From NCBI GenBank assembly GCA_033558025.1, contig JAUCEF010000005.1, positions 7,998,001 to 8,062,000 of the forward strand: a DNA stretch of 64,000 nucleotides, given 5' to 3'. The stretch comes from Phytophthora sp. 'mugwort'. Its lineage: Eukaryota; Oomycota; Peronosporomycetes; Peronosporales; Peronosporaceae. Within the stretch, counting starts at the first letter, position 1. Every line of letters begins with the position of its first letter. This document shows positions 20,803 through 31,835 of this stretch, in pieces. The position numbers and the translations under genes were made by a program. The notes beneath the pieces are model-generated. The model was not told the origin of the DNA, searched no databases, and worked only from the letters and a program-made list of their open reading frames with translations.

Positions 20803-22742
20803 CTACTTGCTACTACTGATTGAGTGACCACCCCATGATCCATCATGGTGGCCGGTTCGCACGATGTTGCGATACGAAAACGCATCGAAGAACGGGGTGT
20901 TGAGAGCCTCCTTGGCTGTCACCCGGTTCTCGGGGTCCAACACCAGCATGAGCTGTAGCAGCTCGAGCAAGCCGCTCTGAGCGTCCTCAGGAGATATCAA
21001 ATCTGCCAGTGATCGCATCCTCCGCACGTGGTCTACGCTTTCATCGCTCGACGAACCAGCAGGCCAATTCAGTCGCCCGCGGTGGAAAAAGCTGGCTGAA
21101 GGCGAGTGCTTGGATGCTTGGGCCGCCATTTTAACAGGGAGGGGGCCAATGCACCGCTCAATGAGAGCGAGATGCTCCATATTCTCATGAGTCGCAAACA
21201 GCAGCTCGCCTAAGTAGAGTTCTGCGATAATACAACCGGCTGACCAAATATCCGACGGGTAACTCCAACCGAGCCCAAGAATTACTTCAGGGGAGCGGTA
21301 CTGGCGAGTGTTAATGATGGAGCTCTTGGACTCGTCTTCGTACGTGGCACCGCCAAAGTCAATGAGCTTTACCGCGTTGTTTGCTGGTGGGCGCAGGGAT
21401 AGACGACCAGAGTCTGCATCCGACATGCCACGCTCACGTTTCTTCCACTGTCGCCCATTAGACCATTGCTCGCGTCCGGAGGATCCATCAGGCGATTCAT
21501 AGGAAGATGTTGATGACGGCGAAGAGGAATCGCACGAAAGCCTCTCCTCTTCATCATCCACCAGCAGAATGTTTTCGGGCTTGAGATCCGTATGAATTAG
21601 TCGGATACTGTGAATAAACTCCAGCGACGTCAAAAGTTGCCACGCATAAGCGCGGATGCAGTGCAGTGGGAAGGGCTTGTAGTCGTGATTCTTCAGGTAG
21701 TCGTAGAGAGAGCAGCCGAGTCGTTCGAACACCATGCACACGTGTCCTTTATACTCAAACCACTTGAACATGCGCACGCAGAGCGACTCGTTGTTCTTGT
21801 CTTTATCATTCACGTCCTGCAGAATCGCAGCCTCGATCTTGGCCGACTCGGTATACTTGTCCACCTTGCGGACCACCTTGATGGCCACCACGATGTTGCG
21901 TTGCTTGTCCAGGCACTCGAGTACGCGCCCGAATGTACCGAGGCCCGCTTCGCGGATGATCTTGTAACGATTGGCAATGTACTCTCCCGGTTTCCCAGCA
22001 TAGCTGCCCACCGTGTCGTCTTGTGTCACGCTGTCCTCACTTCCGTCCTTCTGCTGAGCTGGCAGCGGAGGCGGCAGCGGCTCTCGGTCATGGTACGAGT
22101 CGCGCCGCCGCGAGTGCCGCTGCTTGTTCTTGCCCCGCGACGAGCGACGGCGGTCGCTGCAATCGTTACCACGGCTGCTTCGCCGTCCACGCGTCTGGCT
22201 GTCAGTACGAGACGACCGCTTCCTGCCGCTGTATCTGCAAGTATAGCAAGAACAATGGGTCAACAAGGCCTAGTGACTCACTACAGACAGCTGCCACGAG
22301 ATATTGGGACGCACCGTCGGTGGTGGCGGTGGCTGCCACTGGACCTGGTGTGCGAGCGGGTGCCCGAATGTCTTCTCTTGCGGGACCCGGACCTCGATCG
22401 GGACCTGGATCGTGGCGCTCTCGAGTCTGCACCACAAATTTAAAAGATTAGTACAAAAGGGTCACAATTATTGTGGAAAGGGTCCGTGACCACACCTGTT
22501 CTTCGTCTCGAAGAGCGACTGCCATGGTGCGAGCGGCTGCGGCTCCGGCTGCGCTTGCCGTTCTCGTCGGCGCCTTTATTGTTGCGGCGCCGGCGCCGGT
22601 GCGGGGTACTTGGCACCGGGGGCGGCCGAGTGTGACGCCTACGCAGATGGTAGCGCAGCCGCGAGGACACGGGGCTGAAGCTTCGACTGCGACTGCGCCG
22701 GCGCCGGTCATCCGCGTCGTCCGCGCGTCGCCGCCGCTCCAT
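20803..22742 (-). CDS. LAMMER/CLK dual-specificity protein kinase with RS domain
   Basis: Three exons: 22742-22496, 22426-22315 and 22234-20803. Introns of 69 and 80 nt keep frame; 596 residues. Residues 1-150 are Arg/Ser/His-rich (MERRRRADDADDRRRRSRSR), an RS region that targets splicing speckles. The kinase domain spans about 210-571: GLGTFGRV loop, VAIKVV Lys at about 239, HTDLKPEN with catalytic Asp at about 336, DFGGA Asp at about 412, and EHLALIER at about 473-480, the LAMMER signature (EHLAMMER). CLK kinases phosphorylate SR splicing factors in the nucleus. A Ser-rich insert of about 60 residues lies between the catalytic loop and DFG, longer than usual. Divergent from MOB4. Confidence 0.95.
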
Positions 22743-22983
22743 CGTCCCTGGGGCTCCTGGTGGCTAGGAACACTACTGGGGCTTCCCTCCTCGCCGAGAA
22801 GCATACGTCTAAAAAGGGGGGCACTCGAGCAACATTCAAATCTGACTTGAATCTGTATTGGGCTTTCAGTAGAAGTACTACGTAAAATATGGAAGTCGCT
22901 TGAATTGACCAAGGAATGTTGCACATGATGTGACGTACATCAAACGTTTTCGTGAGCCCATTTTACAACCGACGCCGACAACG
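22743..22983. promoter_or_regulatory. Divergent promoter, CLK kinase / MOB4
   Basis: 241 bp between the two start codons must serve both genes. An in-frame upstream ATG at 22930 would add 18 residues (MTYIKRFRE..) to MOB4, but the family-like start is 22984. No TATA box seen. Confidence 0.5.
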
Positions 22984-23619
22984 ATGACAACGCTCATAGT
23001 AGGGAAGAACCTGCCCGGCAGCCGCAATGAGGAGTTCTTCGGCTGGGAGGAGTCTGCGGGCGGGCGTGGGGCCGATGCTGGCGGTGCCTTCGAGGTGGAA
23101 CAGCTGATACAGCGCCAAATCCGCGCGGACCCGACCGCGCTCTCACAGATTTACGACGTGCCCGACGACCAGGACACATACCTGTGGCAGTACGAGCACC
23201 TGCGCCAAGTGATGAAGGAGTTGAATGTGCTTGTGGCGCGACTGGACGGTTGCTGCACGCGCGAGTCCTGCCCCGTGATGAAGGCCACGGACGACTGGGT
23301 GTTCCTGTGCGCGGCCCACAAGGCGCCTAAAGAGTGCTGCGCTTTCGAGTACATTGTGCACACGATGGACAACGTCAACACGCTGCTCACCAGCAGCCGC
23401 GTGTTCCCGTCACGCGTGAGCATCAGCTCGAACGCCACACAGTACTTCCAGTCGGTCTCACGACGCCTGTACCGCATCTTCTCGCACACATTCTTCCACC
23501 ACCCGGAGGTCTTTAAGGAGTTCGAGGACAACTCGTATTTATGCCATCGCTTCGTCTACTTCGCGCTGCATTTCTGCCTCATCCCCAAGAGCCTGCTCAT
23601 CATCCCCGATATCGGCTAG
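22984..23619 (+). CDS. MOB4/phocein-type kinase adaptor
   Basis: 211 residues from MTTLIVGKN, no intron. Family marks: the NLPGSRNEEFFGWEE opening, YLWQYEHLRQVMKELN, the Zn ligands in GCCTRESCPVM and SHTFFHHPEVF, WVFLCAAHKAPKECCAF (close to the MOB4 form FLCAAHKTPKEC, not the MOB1 form), FPSRVSI and SRRLYRIFSH. MOB4 is a core STRIPAK subunit that links PP2A and GCK-type kinases; MOB1 would instead activate NDR/LATS kinases. The ending LIPKSLLIIPDIG stops shortly after the fold and lacks the acidic tail of animal MOB4. Confidence 0.93.
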   Translation: MTTLIVGKNLPGSRNEEFFGWEESAGGRGADAGGAFEVEQLIQRQIRADPTALSQIYDVPDDQDTYLWQYEHLRQVMKELNVLVARLDGCCTRESCPVMKATDDWVFLCAAHKAPKECCAFEYIVHTMDNVNTLLTSSRVFPSRVSISSNATQYFQSVSRRLYRIFSHTFFHHPEVFKEFEDNSYLCHRFVYFALHFCLIPKSLLIIPDIG

Positions 23620-23878
23620 AGCGGCTTAGCAGCTACAAGCGACCGCACTGCAAGATCTCTCCAATGTGACGTTCTCTTTCGTTCGGTCTCTTAAATACAA
23701 GGACGTTAATCAGTGAGTCGATATTGTAATGGGTTGCTCTCTTTCGCCCACTACTAAACTAATGGCTTGGCAGCCGGACGTGAACACATGCATTCTTCTT
23801 CAAATTCGTGCCTCACTCCTGTCAGACCCTGTAAGACCGCGCTGGATCGCTGCGTGAGTTACATAACCGTCGCTGCTG

Positions 23879-24580
23879 TCACGACCGCCGCAGGTTGTTC
23901 AGCCGCGCTTCGAGGTCGCTGATGGCCGAATCCGTCGAGTCGCCTCCTCCAGCTGTCACAGGTGCAGCCGGCGGCACCACCGCCGCCGGTGCCGCATGAG
24001 CTGCCGCAGCAGCGGGTGCAGCATGGGCCGTCGGAGCCTCGGGTACGGCTCCGGTCATGTCGATGCCGATCTCGTCCAGCACCTGCCCCACGATCTTCTC
24101 CTCCTCCTCCTCGTCCTGGTCGGCTTCCATGACGTCGTCGATGGTGTCGCCAAGCATCTCCTGGGTCATCTCCATCTTTTCGCTCTCCTTAGTATACTCC
24201 ATCATGATCTGGTTGAGTCTTGGCAAATTCATGGTGGATGCCATAGCTTTCATTGCCGTGGTTGTGCCCTGCAATGCCGAGGTCATGGCCTCAGCCGACT
24301 TGGCCGTCTCGAGGCGCAACGACACTGCCTGCAGCTGCGAACGCATGGTGTAAAACTTCGTGATGTGCTGACGCGTACGCACCAAGTCCTTGGCCATGAT
24401 CTTGACGCTGGCAATCTGGCCCTGTTTGGCCATCTTCTTAATCTCGATGATGAGTTTCTTCTCCTGCAACTGCAGATTGGTGCGTTCGCGGTCCAGCTGC
24501 CGCACGGCGCGGTTGATCTCGCGCTTATTCTCGCGCAGCTGCTCCTTTAGCGTCTTCTTGGTGCCCAGCGCGTTGCCCAT
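23879..24580 (-). CDS. ESCRT-III subunit, CHMP2/Vps2 type
   Basis: 233 residues, single exon. Basic helix 1 and long coiled-coil helix 2 (KKTLKEQLRENKREINRAV.., KKLIIEIKKMAKQGQ), the central MASTMNLPRLNQIMMEYTKE stretch that is characteristic of CHMP2, and an acidic helix (DTIDDVMEADQDEEEEEK). An Ala/Pro-rich linker leads to a C-terminal MIM1 motif (SDLEARLNNLRRS) that binds the MIT domain of Vps4. The protein polymerises on endosome necks and recruits Vps4 for membrane scission. The linker AHAAPAAAAAHAAPAA is a short repeat longer than in animal CHMP2. Confidence 0.95.
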   Translation of the reverse strand: MGNALGTKKTLKEQLRENKREINRAVRQLDRERTNLQLQEKKLIIEIKKMAKQGQIASVKIMAKDLVRTRQHITKFYTMRSQLQAVSLRLETAKSAEAMTSALQGTTTAMKAMASTMNLPRLNQIMMEYTKESEKMEMTQEMLGDTIDDVMEADQDEEEEEKIVGQVLDEIGIDMTGAVPEAPTAHAAPAAAAAHAAPAAVVPPAAPVTAGGGDSTDSAISDLEARLNNLRRS

Positions 24581-24874
24581 GGTGAACGACTCTGAGAGGG
24601 CGGGCGGGCTGGCTGGCGCGGAGTGTGGCGTCCGAGGTTGAATATAGTATTTCTCCGATGCTCAAACTGCGCTCACACGTAGAGGATTAGCCAATGGGGA
24701 AGGTAGTTTTGACTGGATTTTTTTTTTGTTGGGTCGGTGGTCAAAATTTTGAAAACCCGACTGCGCAAAGCAAATAATAAGCTTAATCATTTGAGCACAC
24801 CGGGGGAATTTCCCATTTATTATTTTGACAAGGGATACAGTTTATTGTGATTCTACATGAAACTTCATCACGAA

Positions 24875-25094
24875 GGAACACAGGATCGATGCTGTGGGCT
24901 TCAGTCTGCGGTGTGGCACTATCGACCGATCATGCCCTTGTGGTGAAAGATTTGAGTTTGAGCACATACGTTGGTACCCGAAAGATGGTGAACTATGCCT
25001 GAGTAGGGTGAAGCCAGGGGAAACTCTGGTGGAAGCTCGTAGCGATTCTGACGTGCAAATCGATCGTCAAACTTGGGTATAGGGGCGAAAGACT

Positions 25095-25127
<33 letters not shown>

Positions 25128-26080
25128 ATTTCCTTCAGGATAGCAGCAACTTATTTACGATAGTTTTATGAGGTAAAGCGAATGATTAGAGGATTCGGAG
25201 AAGAAACTTTCTCGACCTATTCTCAAACTTTAAATCTGTAAGACCTGCAGGTTTCTTAATTAAACTTGTGGATGTGAATATCAAGTTGCTAGTGGGCCAT
25301 ACGGGGTAAGCTCGTCTGGCGATGCGGGATGAACCGAACGCAAAGTTAAAGTGCCAAAATGCCCGCTCATCTAGATACCATAAAAGTGTTGGTTCATTGA
25401 GACAGCAGGACGGTGGCCATAGAAGTCGGAATCCGCTAAGGAGTGTGTAACAACTTACCTGCCGAATGAACTAGCCCTGAAAATGGATGGCGCATAAGCG
25501 GGTTACTTATACTTTGCCGTTAGCACGATAGCATATTTAATGTACGTGTTAATGAGTGTGAGGGCGTGAGGGTCGTGAAGAAGCTCGTGGCGTGAGCCTG
25601 AGTGAAACGGCCTTTAATGCAGATCTTGTGGTAGTAGCAAATATTCAAATGCGAACTTTGAAGGCTGAAGTGGACAAAGGTTCCGTGTGATCAGTAATTG
25701 GACACAGGTGAGTCGATGGAAAACTCCGTTTGAAAGCTGGGCTGTTGGGGCGTGGGTTCATCCTCGCGTTTTGTATGCAGCCTCGTGTATCAGATTAATA
25801 TTCCTGAACCGAGAGGTGGATAATATGTGGTAACACAACCGACCCAAGAGACGCTAGCGTGTGCCCAGGGAAGAGTTCTCTTTTCTTTTTAACAAGCATG
25901 TCCTGCCTTGGAAACGGATTATCCGGCGATAAGGAGGACGCCTTGGCAAAGCACTTTACTTTTTAAAGTGTCCTGTGCGCCCACGACAGCCCATGAAAAT
26001 CCTGGCTAGAGATTTTTTCGCACCATCGTTCGTACTCATAACCGCATCAGGTCTCTAAGGTTAGCAGCCTGCCAGTACCC
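24875..26080 (+). pseudogene. Isolated LSU (28S) rRNA fragment
   Basis: About 1.2 kb reads as the central large-subunit rRNA: CCCGAAAGATGGTGAACTAT, the run AGACTAATCGAACCATCTAG, CCTGAAAATGGATGGCGC, GGAATCCGCTAAGGAGTG, and TACTCATAACCGCATCAGG near the right end. It has no 5.8S, ITS or SSU sequence beside it, starts and stops inside the molecule, and carries substitutions and small deletions in normally invariant parts (for example CCGAAATTTCCTTCAGG). It is therefore a displaced rRNA pseudogene, not an rDNA unit. Boundaries are approximate (plus or minus 20 nt). Open frames in it are accidental. Confidence 0.9.
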
Positions 26081-26639
26081 AGGCAAAAACTCGGTGTGGG
26101 GTCTTTTATAGGGAGCATCGATCCATAGATACCCCAAGCCGACGTTTATACAGTTTCCAATAGTATTCACTTTAATAGATGTGTGAGAGCTCCTTATGCG
26201 AAACCCCGAGACAGTAGAACCCCACAGGCAATGAAACACTATATTTAAGTGAGCATGTTGTCTAGTGGCTGTTTCCTCTATCTTCGTGCTGCACAACTAG
26301 ATCTTGCTGCTCTAAATTTCAGTAGCAGCAACGTAGAGTATTAGAGGGTAAACGGCACATCATCTGTTCATACTACACCTTTGTGCGGCCAAACTCGTAC
26401 CAGCATTGCATTCAAACTCGGAAGGCTAAATTTGAATTAGTACACAAATTTTCGGGTAACGAGCTCTACTCAATATTCAAACTCGTAAAATGTGAATTCA
26501 AAGTCGGAGTGACTAACAACCTTACATCCCATCCCATATACTATGTCCTCGCCCCCTGCCGCTTTGCTCACAAGGTATCGACGGTGAGTTACATGCTGGT
26601 CACCAGCGCACGAGTGATGACCTTCATGTTGTCCTTTTC
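26081..26639. other. Spacer, no gene seen
   Basis: AT-rich sequence between the rRNA fragment and a transposase remnant. No feature I can name. Confidence 0.5.
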
Positions 26640-27400
26640 AGCAGTTCAAGAGCGCGCCATTGCCGCGCAGCAATTGACAGCACCTCCCTGTTAGCGCCAG
26701 TTTCCCTCGAACGATTGCAGATCCGCGACGCTCCAGCGCCAAGTCCTGCGGGATCTCGGCCTTCAGCACACTGAAGCACCCTTCAATCGGGTTGGGACAT
26801 GGGCAAATAGCGCCCCAGGCGCAACCACTTCGTATCCGGGTGCTTCGCGACGCGATCCCGCGCATGTCGATGCGCTGCCCCGCGTTATTGAGGACGATAT
26901 CCACTGTCTTCCCCCGGAAGCTTCGCTGGAACGTGTCGGAGTCCTCGACGGCCTGGTAGATCTCTTCGATGAAGGCAGCATTCTTCTCAATTCGAATGAT
27001 GCCTCATTCGAGACGGTAGGTCACCAGACCAAGCGAAGACGAAATCGCGCATTGCACTTGGAGATTTGAGCCTTTCGATGGGGGGAGCTTATCTACAGCG
27101 CGATACCTCTCATAGCACGCCAGCGTTGGCGCTTCAGATACACGTTAAGGTTAGTTTCGCCATAGTAAACAATACAGGTACCTTTCCGTTGGTGTTACAG
27201 CAGCTTTTCGGCCAAGACTCGGCGTTTCTCCTCGTTCATGTCGCTGTTGCAAGGCGGCGGGTCGATGGGTACGTGCTTCACGGTATATACCATATTGATC
27301 AGATGGCGGTTGATAGTCGTCGTGTGGCATCAAAAAGGAGCGCAAGCGGGTAGAACGTCGCAGTCTGAAGCAAAAGTTCAAGCGACTGCTGCGATAACAA
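26640..27400 (-). pseudogene. IS630/Tc1-type DDE transposase remnant
   Basis: Minus-strand pieces in shifting frames: CIVYYGETNLNVYLKR (first catalytic block, Asp replaced by Gly), then VLNNAGQRI (second block, Asp replaced by Asn) and CPNPIEGCFSVLKAEI (third block keeps P-N-P-I-E). Both aspartates are lost, so it is dead. A LINE begins next to it at about 27,470 on the other strand. Confidence 0.65.
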
Positions 27401-27469
27401 CACAGACTTCATGAAGAAGCGCAAAGACTCGCATCCACGGTAGACATCGACAAGGATTTTGCGATGGAA

Positions 27470-30400
27470 TGTCACTGGAGGACGTGGAGGGGTCAACGCG
27501 TGAGGCCCGCCTTCGCACTGCTATTGCAGACTTCAAAAGTAAAAGGGCCACTTATCGGAAACAACGACTGATGGCGGAATCGCAGCACTCGACATGAAAG
27601 ACGACTCGACACATTTTCGGCGTGTGTCCAGTGAATACCAAGACAACACCATCTGAAGACTCCTACTCCGGTGGAAGGGGCGCCGGTGCGTTGAGTACAT
27701 GATAAGGCTGACACCATGGCAGACGGCTGGAACCCGATCCTGCAACAAGCCCACACAAGGTCCGAGGATGTTAGTCATGTGGTGGCCTGGATGGAACAGC
27801 AGGATGCGCCGACGGAAGGTCAGAAGGCCATCGCGGATTCGATCACAGAGGCAGAGGTTAACGCTTCTATTAAGGCGTGCAAGGCGGGGAAGGCTATTTG
27901 CCCGGACAAATTAGTCAATGACTGTTATCGGCGCTACGAGTCCGAACTCACGCCCATTCTCACGTTCCTGTTGGGAACATGGTACGCAGCTGGAGTCTTC
28001 CCGGAATCTTTCTTGGAAGCGAATATTTTCTGCCTCAAGAAAGGAGGAGATCATAGCAACGCGCTAAATTTTCGACCTTTGGCATTGCTGAATACGGACT
28101 AAAAGATTCTCACGAGAATTCTAGCGACGCGTATTCGACCAACATTACCGGACCGCATATACCCGGACCGCATATACCCGAAGTAACATGGATTCGTGCC
28201 TGGTAGAATGATCCACGAGACCTTGCATCTTTTCGAGGCGGCGCAGGAGATGGTACTAGCGGATCCGAACGAGTCGGAAGCTATAGCTTTGTTGCTGGAT
28301 TTCCAAAAGGCGTACGACTCACTGGGCAGAAGCTATATACTGCAGGTGCTGCGGAGGCACGGCTACCCGGAGCAATTTGTTCAGGCCATCTGGAAGCTAC
28401 ATGAGGGAAATCACGTCCGCTTCCTGGCTAACGGAGGAAAATCCCGGAGGGTCCATGTTACGAGTGGCATCCGACAAGGATACCCTCTCGCCCTTATGCT
28501 CTTCATCCTAGCGCTGGAGCCGCTCTACCGAAAATTCGACAACCACCCCGGTATGACAGGGGTACTTATTCGGTCGGAGGCTGGGCAGCTGGAATCGCAG
28601 GATATGCTGATGACACTACGATCTATATGCGTTAACCGCGGAACTGGCAACATCTAGAGAGATTACGGCGCGCTTTGGAGGGGGCTCTGGACTACGCCTC
28701 AATGACGCCAAGACCATAGTCATCGCTCTCAAAGGGCAACGACCAGAGCGAGAACTACCGCATCCATTGCAGTACCAAGAGGACGGGGATTCGAGAAGAC
28801 ACCTAGGGATCCAAGTAGGGAGTGCGCTTTCGGCGGACAGAACTTGGGAGGTTGCAGATGCACAGCTCTGCGTGCGATTGAACTTGGCCAGTCTCAAGTC
28901 AACTGTGGATCAGCGCAGCTTGATTGCGGCGGCTATAATTGTGTCGAAATTAACTTACATCGCAAGGCACGACTGGCCGTCGACTGCAATTATTAACCGC
29001 TTCAGTACGAACTATGTGTGGCATGTCTCCTTTTCGGAGGAGATAGGGGGCGCCAGGGCATGGCTGGACGCTGATCTTGCGGAACTGGACAGGACACAAG
29101 GAGGGCTTGCCATTCCGGACCTGAGAGGTAGATCCTCGCCACAGTGGCTGTGGCGGTCAGAAAATGGGCCTATATGGGCTCAAGAGCTAAACATATTGTC
29201 GGGGACGTGCTTAGCGCCACAGCAGGTGTGGCATGGCGAGGAAAGTGTTCATAACGTCCCAATTTGCTACCACAACCTAAAATGGGTTGCAGTAGATTAG
29301 GTACGCTCTGGGCAACGGGAAAGAAACTCTTAACGCTAGCCAGGGGACCGGAACTGCAGGAGTGAAGATCACAAATGGTCAATGCGATGTGGCTATCGGC
29401 GGATACTTTGGTGGCATGTCGATCACACAGACGCGAAGGGCATATAGAGTGGACGCTTGGCGAATGATAGGATCAATTTATCGACTCATGACTACGGCCA
29501 CGTGCAGGTGGGTGGACTACAATGCCTGGAGTGGCTGCCACAGGCAATTCTAGGCGATTGCTACCTTATACGGAAGAAGGGCTGCTCTCGCCAGCGGCTG
29601 GTTGTGCCGCGGGGACAGACGTGCGGTGAAGGGCGTTTTTTGACGTCCTTCTCATCTGGAAGCTGGAAGAGCGAGGCGTAATGGAGTTTAAATTGATGCT
29701 CCGACGACGGTGCCGAGGTAACCCCATCGATCTGGCACCGCTAATCAAGATGCTGATTATGAACTATCTGCTCCTCCTGTCAAGGCACTATGATGTGCAG
29801 GAGGTACGGGTTTTGGCTATTCCGTTGACTACCCCATTATGGCAAAGGTGAAGGCAGACGGAAGGCTCACGGTGGTGGCGGGATCGATATTATTGATTAA
29901 TGAAAATATGCAGGGCACAGCTACACGGAATTGACCCAGCAGATCATAGGTGCAGCACATCCGAGGTGACGGTACACTATGTGCACCCGCACCCGATCAC
30001 TACCCAATGGTATGAATGGTATGCCTGTGTATTGCCGGCCTACGAAGGCCACACATGAGACGGCATTACAAGCATTACATCGCACAAGCCTCGAGACGTA
30101 AGGGACACCAACAGTTAAGAAAACAAGAAGAGCGCTGGGCGTTCGAGTGGGACTGCGGCAGCAGGATTGGGGTCGATGGAGTGGAAGCGGATAAGGAGAA
30201 TACTGGGGGTTGGTCCTTGGGGCGAGCATATACTGTACCGGATAAACACACGGGCCTTATCGATGTACCGCATTAGGAACGGCAAACCGGGATGCTCCCA
30301 CGACGAATGTGTGCACGAGGTCGATGCGGATCTCATCATGTCTTCTGGACATGCCCGGCAACAAACCGGCTGTGGGCCATTTTTGTGCAAAAGTGGATCG

Positions 30401-31210
30401 CTATCAGGCTCCGGACGACGGACATTGAAGCGGCATGCTTCGGGCTGAGTTGGCAGGGGTACCGCAGCACTTCTGGGAGACAGCGGCTGCCAGAAAACAA
30501 GGTATGAACAGGGATAACGCCTTGGTGGATGAGTATATAACTATGATCGTGGAGGGTGCTGGCAACTTGGAGCAGTACTCTACATTCACGCGGCTTGGAG
30601 ACGGCGGGTTCAGCAAAAACAATGAGATGAAAACAATGACGCAGCCCAGCATCATCTGAGGGTTTTAACTAACAGACTCCGGCTCGGCTATCACACTATG
30701 CACAAACATATTCGAACGCATCAGAATCAGACGCATTGGCCACCGCGGCGGCGGTGATAGCGCAGATATTGAACGCCGATGGTGACCTCCCACGGATGCA
30801 AATACCTACTCTTCTTTGACGATGGGTTCCGAGGGAACCCTAGGCATGGTGGTGCAGGAGCGATGGTGCTACGGATCACCAACGCTGATGGGCCTTCCAG
30901 AATAGTATGGGCGAGAAGCATGGCTTACCACGAACAGTATGGCCGAGAATAAGGGGCTCTACACGGGACTCTCGGCGTGCGCTCAGTTTGTTTTCGCCGG
31001 TCCACGTGAGTGGAGATAGTCCGCCAACACCGCATTCGACACCCGCCCAAAGCGGCACATTTGAAACCGATCTATTGGAAATGCAGACGACAGATAATGT
31101 AGATATTGGTGTTATCGTGGCATCATTACCTTCGTGATTTCAACAAGATGGCGGACTGGTTAGCGAACCTTGCAATGGACTCGAAGAGGAGTAGGCAGGT
31201 GCACATAGAG
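27470..31210 (+). mobile_element. LINE (non-LTR retrotransposon) with RNase H, decayed
   Basis: Reading frames, broken several times, give a linker (about 27,478-27,600); RT fingers (FRPLALLNTD, GFVPGRMIHET); RT motif A (LLLDFQKAYDSL); SGIRQGYPLALMLF; and, in a shifted frame at about 28,600, GYADDTTIYA with intact YADD. The thumb runs to about 29,300, a zinc-knuckle region (HHVFWTCPATNRLW) lies at about 30,330, and RNase H at 30,800-31,190 (FFDDGFRGNPRHGG.., FNKMADWLANLAMD). A 15-bp unit is doubled at about 28,150-28,180 and stops follow NTD (28,100). A short A-run lies at about 31,229. No endonuclease was found upstream, so the copy is 5'-truncated or was cut by the neighbour. Confidence 0.85.
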
Positions 31211-31835
31211 ACTAGCGGTGAATTATTCAAAAAAAAAATTGGGCCGGCTGGCAGAGCTGGCCGGCGGTGACGTGGGTCACTGGATCAGAATATGGACTAG
31301 CATCACAAGATGGGAGTGCTAATCTCGGCATTTAGGGAGCGAGGGGGGGAGACCGCTGAAACGCGGAAACCTCAGTTGACGGCTGATACAAAGGCGGCTG
31401 GTAGAACGGATATAGGAGTCGTTAGTAAAGAACTAAATGACGTCAATGTACCTCACTGAGAAACGAAACGCAGTCCAGGCGCCGTTGTCTCGTTTACCGT
31501 GGCTTTCTTCGCGTTCCTCCCCATCTTTCGACTGCGTTGAGTCTCTGGCTGATTTCTCTAAATTTCGCGATTGATATCTGACGGTAAAATAAAATATGCC
31601 CGCTCTTTTCATGTCACGCACGTCAAAATTCACAGTGCACTGTCATGATAATGGTACAGGAGCAGAGAGCAGATTAGTACCGTATCTACAGGTTCCTGTA
31701 CCGATATCCGGTGGATGAATCCATACCCACTCAGCAAGCAGATTACAGTATTATATTTTTGTTTGGTTGCGTAAGGTATATTGTGTTTCATTTTCCATCT
31801 CTGGAAAGAACTCTAATGACCTTCCTGTCAGTCCT
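31211..31835. other. Spacer between two LINE 3' ends
   Basis: Contains an A-rich run at about 31,229, a palindromic GCCGGCTGGCAGAGCTGGCCGGC at about 31,243, and otherwise unassigned sequence. Probably the 3' UTRs of the flanking LINEs. Confidence 0.5.

Noticed and set aside
24894..25082. 62-residue ORF starting MGFSLRCGT
   Set aside because: It lies wholly within the LSU rRNA fragment.
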